From: Erinaceus europaeus
Lineage: Eukaryota; Chordata; Mammalia; Eulipotyphla; Erinaceidae
Reading direction: 5' to 3'
Length of the DNA stretch: 64,000 nt
Assembly (NCBI RefSeq): GCF_950295315.1
Contig: NC_080179.1
Span: 72,228,615 to 72,292,614 of the forward strand
In this document: in pieces, positions 55,858 through 64,000 of the stretch
How positions within the stretch are numbered: the stretch's first letter is position 1
Layout: each line of letters begins with the position of its first letter
The notes under the pieces: model-generated
Told to the model about the DNA's origin: nothing
The model's input: only the letters and a program-made list of their open reading frames with translations
Databases searched by the model: none
Position numbers and translations under genes: made by a program

Positions 55858-56084
55858 AATAAATCCTTCTTTAAAGTAAATACATTCCGTTTGTAAAATG
55901 TAAGTATTATTATGTAGTTTTCTATAAACTGTTACTTTTTAATAACTTAACTTGCATTTAACAGAGTTAATTGTCCTGGCACTTCTAACTGGTGCTACTT
56001 ATAAACTTTCTACACAGTAGAGAACATTAATTATAGAACTTTTAAAAAACTTTATTATTCATGGAAAGATATTAAAAATAGATA

Positions 56085-56280
56085 CTTCACATTTATTGAT
56101 AATATTTGCTTGCTTGCTAGAACAGAGAGAATTTGAGAGGGCAAAAGGAGATAAGTAAGAGTGGGAGAAAGAGAGACACTTGAAGCACTGTTTCATTGTT
56201 TGTGATGCTTCCCTGCTGAATATGGAGAGGAGCTTGGACCTGGATCTTTGTGCGATGCCACTGCCTGCACTGTCCAGACT
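56085..56280 (-). mobile_element. SINE type 2, reverse
   Basis: ACAGAGAGAATTTGAGAGGG, inverted B-box-like GGACCTGGATCTTTG; diverged head. Confidence 0.65.
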
Positions 56281-56284
56281 TCTC

Positions 56285-56630
56285 ATATTAAAAACAATCC
56301 AAATAGGCTTGGATATGTAACTGTATTCAAATAAACCAGAGTCGTCTATGACTCTTTATGTGCCGTTAAGAACAAAACTTTGCAATGTATGGTGTATTTT
56401 AACACAACAAAATGCTGAAGTGCAAAAAAAAAAAAAAATCTACAGACCAAACACCAACTCTGGAAATTGATAATTAACAAAAAGGTGATTAGAAAAAAAA
56501 TATCATTGAACAAAAACTGATCAAACTGTATGTATAAACAAGTAATCAAGAATTCACCAGAGTAAATGACAAGTACAGAACATAGCAATTTGTATTAATT
56601 ATCAAAAGTATTTTATATCTCTCTTCCTTC
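56285..56630. other. No gene seen
   Basis: A-run near 56425; otherwise nothing recognised. Confidence 0.4.
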
Positions 56631-56635
56631 CTTTC

Positions 56636-56845
56636 TGTTTTTTTTTTTTTTTATCATTGTCTGGATTCTATCACTTTTGGCCACTTTTTGAGAGAGAAAA
56701 AGAGAGAGACAGGAGAGAGGAGAGAGGAGAGAGAGAGAGACCACCACAACACCAACACTTCCTTTATTGTGGTCTGAACTGGAATCCAGGCGACTTGCAG
56801 AACAAAGCAGGCACATTTTCCAGGTGAACTGTCTTGGCAGCCCTG
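56636..56845 (-). mobile_element. SINE type 4, reverse
   Basis: T run, GAGA array, CCAACACTTCCTTTATTGTGG, GGTGAACTGTCTTGGCAGCCC head. Confidence 0.65.
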
Positions 56846-56849
56846 TTTT

Positions 56850-57360
56850 CATTTGTAAAAGTCTTACTTTTTGGAAAATATTTAATGAGAACATAAGATG
56901 ACCCTCCTGCCAACAAAAAGAGGATATACTGCAATAGCAACAGAAAAGATGGTGCTCTTACATTTCTACCACTGTGTCTGACAGGTCATTATATAGGTTG
57001 AAAATGCAGAGACGCTCTGTTGTGAACACTGTGCTTTTCCAGTCCTGGGATTCTGGCATTCACAGCAGGGAGCTTGAAGATGACAGGAGCTTATTATGTG
57101 TTGTGAGGAGCTGTGGGAGGAACATGCTCTTAAACAGCCTTCTTTATGGCTAACGGATATCCACTCTCAACCACATCGCCAGCAGCCCCTTCCACTTGTG
57201 AACTGGAATGGAAACGACCCCCAGCCCCAAGTATAAGTTTTTTACCAGGCAGAAGATACTTGCCAAACAGCTGGTTGTAGTTAGTAAGGTGATTCTCTTG
57301 TCTAAAGTATGGAGCAGGGGTGCTGCTGGTAACCCAAAGAAATGAACAGTGAGGGTTCAA
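56850..57360. other. Unrecognised segment
   Basis: A 76-codon minus frame (57130-57360) reads, in part, HLTNYNQLFGKYLLPGKKLI. I cannot assign it. It may be part of an unrecognised LTR or pseudogene, or chance. Confidence 0.35.
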
Positions 57361-57386
57361 TTTCTTTTTCTTTTCTTTTTTCTTTT

Positions 57387-57616
57387 TATTTTATTTATAA
57401 AAAGGAAACACTGTCAAAACCATAGGATAAGAGGGGTACAACTCAACACAGTTCCCACCACCAGAACTCTGTATCCCACCCCCTCCCCTGACAGCTTTCC
57501 TATTCTTTATCCCTCTGGGAGCATGGACTCAAGGTCATTGTGGGTTGCAGAAGGTGGAAGGTCTGGCTTCTGTAATTGCTTCCCCGCTGAACATGGGCGT
57601 TGACAGGTCGATCCTA
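57387..57616 (-). mobile_element. L1 tail 3' end, reverse
   Basis: TTTATAAAAAGGAAACACTG through GCGTTGACAGGTCGATCC. Confidence 0.88.
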
Positions 57617-57762
57617 GACTGAAGGCTAGGCCAACTCTCTGAGTTAATAATATGTAGAAACAGACTAAGAAAGGATTCAAAGGATGGTGATAATACTGTC
57701 ATTTGTATTGTCTTTCCAAGGCTTTAGCAACATAGTATTTCCTTTTTTTTTTTTTCTTCCCT

Positions 57763-58077
57763 CAACAGGATTATCACTGGAGCCTGGTGCCTGTATGATT
57801 CCATCATTCCTTGTGGTTTTCCATTCAGGTCCATCAGCAGCCCTACTATTTGTTTGTTTGCTTATGCCTTTCTCTTTTCCATTTTTCTCTTTTATTAGAT
57901 ATTAGAGAGAAATGGAAAGGAGGGGGGAGATAGACAGGGAGAGATAAAGGGAGACACCTGCAGACCCGCTACACCACTTGTGAAGTGGCTCCCTGCAGCT
58001 GGGCAGCAGGGGCTTGACACCAGGTCCTCAGGCACCAACCAAATGTGCTCAACAAAGTGAGCCATTGCTCAGCTCCC
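57763..58077 (-). mobile_element. SINE type 1, long form, diverged, reverse
   Basis: CAACAGGATTATCACTGGAG module, GACACCTGCAGACCCGCTAC, head GAGCCATTGCTCAGCTCC. Confidence 0.75.
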
Positions 58078-58093
58078 TCTCTTTCTTTCTCTT

Positions 58094-58124
<31 letters not shown>

Positions 58125-58190
58125 TTCCCTTTCTCTCCTTTTCTCTTTCTCTTCCTTTTTCTCTTTCACTTTCTCTCTCTCTTGTGTGTA
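58078..58190. repeat. (CTTT)n / (TTTCTC)n tract
   Basis: Pyrimidine-only stretch about 110 bp long between two reverse SINEs. Confidence 0.9.
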
Positions 58191-58197
58191 AAAAGTC

Positions 58198-58402
58198 TTT
58201 TTTTTAATCTTCATTTATTATTGGGTAGAGAGAGACAGAAGTTGAGAAGGTAGGGGGAGATAGAGAGGGAGAGAGACTCCTGCAGCCAGCTTCACCACTT
58301 GTAAAGCTTCCTCCTGCAGGTGGGGACCAAGGGCTTAAACACAAGTCCTTGCTCACTGTAATGTGGGCTCTCAACCAGGTAGGACACCACCTGTTCCCCC
58401 TT
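58198..58402 (-). mobile_element. SINE type 2, reverse
   Basis: TTCATTTATTATTGGGTAGA, TCCTCCTGCAGGTGGGGACC, head ACACCACCTGTTCCCC. Confidence 0.8.
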
Positions 58403-58404
58403 TC

Positions 58405-58562
58405 TATTTCTTTTTGATAGAGGAGAAAGGGGAGAGAGAAAGAAGGAGAGCCATCTGCATGCCTCCCTTGCCAGTGAAAGATGGGGGATTAAACCCTGGT
58501 CCTTGCACTGGTAAAGTGTGTCGTTTATTTATATTAATATTTATAGTGAGCTACCACTCCAC
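58405..58562 (-). mobile_element. Diverged SINE, reverse
   Basis: GA-rich segment then TTAAACCCTGGTCCTTGCAC and GAGCTACCACTCC head. Confidence 0.5.
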
Positions 58563-58807
58563 CAATCCCAATTCCTCTTAAATTTATTCTATACCTAAAC
58601 ATTCTAGGGACTGCAATTGATCTTTCAGTCTTATAAACCAAGAGTTGCCAATGATTGGTGTACATTCCTACCACAGGTAATTACAATGCTAGGCTATTGT
58701 CTAGGCTTCTTACAGCTACGTTAACCTATACAGAAGATCTTGGAACACATCATAGAAGGTTTCTGAGCTTTGCTGAAAGAGAATTGAGACACTAAGTCTT
58801 AGGGGAT

Positions 58808-59087
58808 TGAAGCTGGCTGGTGGTGTACCTGGTAGAGTGTACATGTTACTATTCACAGGGACTCAGGTTCAAGCCCCTGGTTCCCACTGATGGGGGTGGG
58901 GTTGAGTTTCAGAGCAGTGAAGCCCTACTATGGGCACCTCTCTTTCTCACTCTATATCTCCCCTTCCCTCTCAATTTCTCTCTGTCCTATCAAATAAAAT
59001 AAAGGAGGGAAAAAAAACTTTCCAGGAGTGGTGGATTTGCAGAGTAGACATGGAGTGCCAATGATAACCCTGGCGGCAAAGAGAGAG
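58808..59087 (+). mobile_element. SINE type 2 with 3' module
   Basis: GCTGGTGGTGTACCTGG head, GGTTCAAGCCCC B box, CT body, then CCAGGAGTGGTGGATTTGCA and ATGATAACCCTGGCGGC. Confidence 0.8.
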
Positions 59088-59089
59088 AG

Positions 59090-59812
59090 AGTTAGAGGCT
59101 TAAGGCAGATCCCGTTATTAGCTCACCCCCACCCCCATGGGCTAGCTTTGTGGGATCATGGGATGAATGAGGTGATCTCTGTCAATTTTGGTTACACGGA
59201 ACTGGGTGAGAATCATTTATGTTCTCCAGCAGCCATACTGATTCTTCTGCTAACAGGATACGTCATGTAAGAATTCATCGTCTTACAGTTTGAACAGTAT
59301 GGACTCCTGCTATTTTCCCTCTTCTCATTACTCGGGTAACCTCATTACTTGTCCTTCATAAAGTATTCTCATTGCTTCATTCTGAATCCACTCCAGTCAT
59401 AGAGATTTGTTCCAGGATGGGCACGTGACCTTAACTGGACCATAAGAAAAGATCATTGCTTTCTGTGGAAGCTAAGCAGGTACTATGTAAAATCAGGTCA
59501 ATGTGAACTATTTCTTCCTTTTTTTTTTTTTTAATCACCACTTAGAACTTTTCTAAAAGATAAAGAAAGTTGAAGAATCTGGATGATAACACACATCAGT
59601 TTGTTTATTTATTTATTTTTTATGTACAGGAGAAGTGTATGTATTCTTAGTTTTACACAATTCAGAAATTTCAGTTTTCTTTTTAAAGTCTGCTTGAATT
59701 GGCTTTGTCTTGGTAGCAATTCAAGAGTCTAAAGTAATACAACCTATACTATTAATAAGTTGGTCAGTGTGTGTGTGGTGTAGGTGTGAATTTAAAACAT
59801 ATTTGAAACAAA
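59090..59812. other. No gene seen
   Basis: No recognised repeat or exon; T run near 59520. Confidence 0.45.
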
Positions 59813-59814
59813 TA

Positions 59815-60635
59815 TATTTTCTTTTTATTTTTATTTATAAAATGGAAACACTGAAAATACCATAGGATAAGAGGGGTACAACTCCACACAACTCCCACCA
59901 CCAAAACTCTATATCCTATCCCTTCCCCCGATAGCTTTCTTATTCTTTATCCCTCTGGGAGTATGGACCCAGGGTCATTGTGGGTTGCAGAAGGTGGAAG
60001 GTCTGGCTTCTGTAATTGCTTCCCCACTGATCATGGGTGTTGACAGGTTGATCCATACTCCCAGTCTGTTTTTCTTTTTCCCTAGTGGGGCAGAGCTCTG
60101 GAGAGGTGGGGCTCCAGGTCACATTGGTGGGGTCGTCTGCCCAGGAAAGTCCAGTTGGCATAATGGTAGCATCTGGAACCTGGTGGCTGAGAAAAGAGTT
60201 AACATATAAAGCCAAACAAATTGTTGAGTAATCATGAACCTACAGGCTGGGATATTGCCGATGATTTGGGATCTCCGTTTTGGAACTCACTAGTAAGTCT
60301 ATTTTAGGTATATTCCAAAGGGCTCATGACTTTACTAGATTTTTCCTGAACCTGACCTTTGATATGCAGGGAGACCCAAGTTATTGTCTGAGGAGATGAT
60401 ATCATGGCTGGAAAAAGGGCTAGAAAGTTGAATCAGGGAAGAGAGTAGCTTCCAAATATGGGAAAAGTATATGAATATTGTTGACTGTAAACCCCATCCA
60501 TTTGATTTGGTGCCCATATTCAGCATAGGAGCCTGTGTAACCTCTGCATTCCTGTAGGTCTGAGCTCGCATTCTGTGGTCATGAGTAGGAATGTTCCGAG
60601 CTGCATCAATTTCAGGACCCATCTTCCTCAGGTGA
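59815..60635 (-). mobile_element. L1 tail, reverse
   Basis: From TTTATAAAATGGAAACACTG at left to ACCCATCTTCCTCAGG at right, about 0.8 kb of tail block in one orientation. Confidence 0.88.
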
Positions 60636-60639
60636 CAAA

Positions 60640-62215
60640 CCTATTTTCTTAGAAGGCTTATCTATAGGATGTAAAGGTGGGAATTCCTGTTTGATCATTT
60701 TTATTAGTGAAGTGGACCTTGAAGAGTCATAGTCAGGGAACTGAATAAAACCCCTAACATTTGTCCCCACACTGGGTCTATAGAGTCATATTGGTGGCCT
60801 CAAGAAGTTCATTTGAAGCACTTTCTTGAAGAGCCTCATATCTATGTTCATCTTGAGTTTTAGTATGTAATATCCAGCAAACATTATATATGCCACCCAA
60901 AGACATGGGGAAGTTTAAGCTGTTTGAGTAGTTTAGAGCTCCACGTTGATAGAAAAGATGAGAAAAAAAAAATCTTGATCTGTATGGAGAAAATCACAAG
61001 TATGTACAGCTCACAAAGTAGGGTCTTGAAAAGGAAATGAGCACAGATCAGTCAGAAGATAGGAATGGAATCATAGACGGTTCCTTTAAATTCCGTGACC
61101 TTTGTGTTTCATTTCCTATTTGAAGTAGCATCAGCCCTATAATGGATACTAAATAATAAATATTTATTTATGATAGAGATAAGAAGATCTGGCAAGACCT
61201 CATTGACCTTTGAATATAAGAAAACTGAGCTAGTAAGCTGACCTCCTTCAAATTTAGGTTCCCTTCTCATCTCTCTTAACTTAGCCTTTAAAGAATTTTA
61301 AGCATATGCAATATACAATATTTTGACTTCTCTGCCCCTTGGGGTTTGACTTCTTTGGCTTTTTAATTCTCAGAGGGAGACTGAAAGGTACTTACTTCCT
61401 GAGACAGAGATGCAGCATAAGGCTCCAGGCATATTGTATAGACCTTATTCACTGAATATCTTGGGACAGTTTACGTGTAACATTTTCTATGTGGTGCTTT
61501 ACTGTAAACAAATCTATATTGTAAAATGGATAACTGGGGAATGTGTGAAGCTTACATTTAGTCCTCAGTAGAATGGATATGTTCATCAGCATATCACACA
61601 GGGAAAACAGAGTATGAGGTAGTGTACCTGCTCACCTGCCTTAATCAATAGTATTAGAATATGAACTATACCATCCTGTTGCTCGCATGATAGGGAAATA
61701 AATAAAACAAAAGAGACACCCAGGATCCCAGAGGAATTCTGTTCCTATAGCAGTCAGAGATCTAGAGTTTTGGTCTGATAAAAATCAATGCCTCTATCAG
61801 GGTAGTATATCTTTAGATGTGAGTGAGGGGAGAAGGACATAATGAGGGAGGAATTGTCGGGAGTGGAAAACAAATAAAGAAAAAAAAACATGGTGAGAAA
61901 AAAAAATTGCCCCACTCTCCCTGTTATAAACCATGCCAATGTCTAAGTTATAGCGTAATTATGTATGGGTATTTATAGCTTTGTGAATTCCAGAAATAGT
62001 CAACAGGAACTTTTTTTTTTTTCTGTTTGACTCCTGTGGGTAGATCAGATGTCTTCCCTTATGCCTGTACTTTATGCTCTAATGGATAAGAAACATCTCA
62101 TTCTTTCAACACGTAGTAATGCACTAAGCGCACATGGGTGCTTGACAAATACTATCTGACTGCTTGAATTATGAGTCCAGAAAGCATTACTATCTAATGG
62201 ATGGAGCATTCCACC
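60640..62215. other. No gene seen
   Basis: About 1.6 kb of AT-rich, apparently single-copy sequence. Confidence 0.5.
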
Positions 62216-62218
62216 AGT

Positions 62219-62219
<1 letters not shown>

Positions 62220-62275
<56 letters not shown>
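62220..62275. repeat. (TG)n microsatellite
   Basis: About 28 uninterrupted TG units. Confidence 0.95.
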
Positions 62276-62276
<1 letters not shown>

Positions 62277-62567
62277 GGAGGGGCAGTAGAGGGCAATGCA
62301 TTGTTCCTGTGTTACCACAGATAGTTTGACCTTTCCTGTATTGATCACTCTGGATCTGTATTTTCCCAATCAACAATACTTCAGCAAGCAAGCAAGCAAG
62401 CAAGTTCTTATGTCGTTGTAGGAAAGGAACCTGTTTAACCCTCCCCCTTCATGAAATGCATATTCACATAAGTGAAAAGATGTCTTGCTTATTGTCATTT
62501 AGTGGGCAGCACTCAGGTTACAAGCAGGCCACTGTCTGCAAGCTTACTGGCGAGTCTTTAAAAATGT

Positions 62568-62782
62568 ACTTGGAGCCAGGTGGTGGTACACCCCATTTAG
62601 CATATATATTACCATGCACAAGGACCCAGGTTCAAGCCCCCTGTCCCCATCTGCAGGGGAGGCTTCATGAGCAGTGAAGCAGTGTTGCGATATTCTCCCT
62701 GTGTTTTCCTCTTTATCTCCCCTCCCCTCCCAATTTATGCCTCTACCTAATAAAGCAAGCAAACAAATAAATAAGAAGAAAA
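62568..62782 (+). mobile_element. SINE type 2
   Basis: CCAGGTGGTGGTACACC head, GGTTCAAGCCCC B box, CCATCTGCAGGGGAGGCTTC and an AATAAAGCAAGCAAACAAAT tail. Confidence 0.85.
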
Positions 62783-62799
62783 CCTTAAAATGCATTTAA

Positions 62800-62990
62800 A
62801 TAGGCAAGAGAGGTATCTCAGTATTAAAGTGCAGGTCTTGTAAGTCTAAAGGCCTGGGAGTTCCAGCTTCAGTCTGATCTCCAGAACCACCTTAGGCCAC
62901 AACTGAGCAGTGTTCTCTCTCTCTCTCCCCCCCCATTCCTCTCTCTCTCTCTCTCTTTCTTTCTCTCTCTAAGATAAATTGAAAAAAAAT
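62800..62990 (+). mobile_element. SINE type 3, diverged
   Basis: GGCAAGAGAGGTATCTCAGT head, CAGAACCACCTTAGGCCAC body, then CT-rich segment and A-rich end. Confidence 0.55.
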
Positions 62991-62991
62991 T

Positions 62992-63918
62992 TTTAAATGC
63001 AACTAGTAACCCTTATACTTGTAGATTATTCCTCTGAAATATTATAAATTCTTCAAAGATAGGTTATAAATTCAGAGAAGTATGATAATCAGAAATTATA
63101 TGTGACTTGCTAAAGAAATAATTAACAAGAATAATAATTCCTGTTAACAATAATAACTAACAAGAATCATAAGAATATTTTTGTTTCTGAAACTCTATTT
63201 TCCAAGAACTGTTAAACCTAAGCTAATATTATACAATTAAACCTGGACTTCGAAGATTTAAACTGTTTTTTTTTAATGAAGAAGTACATATATTAAAAAA
63301 AAAAAAAAAAAAGGAGGACCTGGCACAAGGTGCCCTGGAAACAACCGTCCTGCATTTAGGTTTAGACATTAGGAAGCAATTATGATTGCTGAGGCTGACT
63401 TCCAGACACATCCCATTTGAGCTCTTGTGAGCACATCTAAATGGGATTTGGCAGGTGAATAAAAGACATATTGATTCCTGTTTCAAGGGATAACTGTAGA
63501 TGAGCTGCTTCAACAGACTTTCAGACTGGGCTTGAGGCTGACATCACACACAGAAGCCTAGACTCCATTCCTGCATCACAACCCTCCACAGTGACAAGCT
63601 GAATAATCCCAGGCTAAGGAAGGCTCTAAGACTGCATGTGGAACAGCTGCTGTGTGCTGCTTCAGAGGCTCAGGGGGGAGAAATATGCTCTGGGAGTGAA
63701 AAATTTAGCTGTTAATCTGCCTTCAGATGCCAAATAAACTTCTATAAACCACGGTGTATATTCATATGAATGCGAATGTACCTGGAAGGAGTTCTTAGCA
63801 GCTACTGGCTGACCTGTTCATTAGACTTTGCATTTAGGGCTTTGTTTGGTGAGATCATAGAGATCTGGAGTACAAAAAAGGCACAGAAAAACAATATGGG
63901 GTCTGTTCGCTTAGAAAC
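62992..63918. other. No gene seen
   Basis: AT-rich at left, A run near 63294-63312, then mixed single-copy sequence. No exon-like frame recognised. Confidence 0.45.
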
Positions 63919-63921
63919 TGC

Positions 63922-64000
63922 TATCAATCCAACCAGTACCACCTCGACATGTTTGACTTCAGATGGTGTCCAGAGACATCAGGTCTGGAATGTAAACTTT
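63922..64000 (+). mobile_element. L1 tail, cut by window edge
   Basis: CCAACCAGTACCACCTCGAC and GGTGTCCAGAGACATCAGG match copy 1 near 7905-7955. Continues beyond the window. Confidence 0.75.

Overview
The window looks like mammalian, non-coding, repeat-dense DNA. The best inference is a hedgehog or other erinaceid. The basis is the dominant SINE (type 1 below): a tRNA-like head with A box TAGCGCAGCGGGTTAAG and B box GGTTCGAGCCCC, a fixed body ending in a 'CTGTCCTATCCAACAA' segment, and an AT-rich tail. I recognise this element from hedgehog sequence, but I could not run a search. No host protein-coding exon, rRNA, functional tRNA, CRISPR array or bacterial operon is supported. Almost every open frame is a low-complexity translation (poly-Ser/Leu/Phe, His-Thr) or a reading of a SINE or L1.

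Layout. 1-17.4 kb: SINEs, microsatellites and several L1 3' ends. These include one long L1 copy (about 6.77-10.02 kb) whose ORF2 end runs into an unusually long 3' tail, interrupted by a SINE and a solo-LTR-like insertion. 17.49-19.53 kb: the standout feature, a non-LTR retrotransposon that is not L1. It has a YADD reverse transcriptase of CR1/L2/Jockey type, a CCHC-like C-terminal motif and an AAG-type tail. It was inserted as a twin-primed (5'-inverted) copy with a 13-bp target-site duplication. 20-24 kb: mostly quiet sequence plus SINEs. 24.2-26.5 kb: complete non-autonomous LTR element A (minus orientation), inserted into an L1 tail. 27-52 kb: alternating L1 tails, SINEs, nested insertions and quiet stretches, with a near-perfect 111-bp tandem duplication at 34.4 kb. 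52.9-55.5 kb: LTR element B, from the same family as A. 55.6-64 kb: SINEs, L1 tails and quiet DNA.

Two machineries explain most of the sequence. L1 supplies the SINE and L1 insertions, with A-rich tails and 7-17 bp target duplications. A class II-like retroviral machinery supplies elements A and B, with 6-bp duplications and a tRNA-Lys-like primer site. The element at 17.5-19.5 kb fits neither. It has no poly(A), a different reverse transcriptase lineage and long open frames, so it is the best candidate for a poorly described system in this genome, possibly a recent horizontal arrival.

SINE nomenclature here is local. Type 1 is described above. Type 2 has the 'GGTGGTGGCACACCTGG' head and 'TTTCTGGCTGTCTCTATCCA' end. 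Type 3 has the 'GGGAGACAGCACAATGGTTA' head and 'CACCACCATAAGCCAGAGCT' body. Type 4 has a 'GCTAG/GGCAAGATAGCTCAC' head and a CT-rich 3' part. The 'L1 tail' is the repeated block ending in TATGGTTTTGTCAATGTTTC plus TTTTTATAAATAAAAA.
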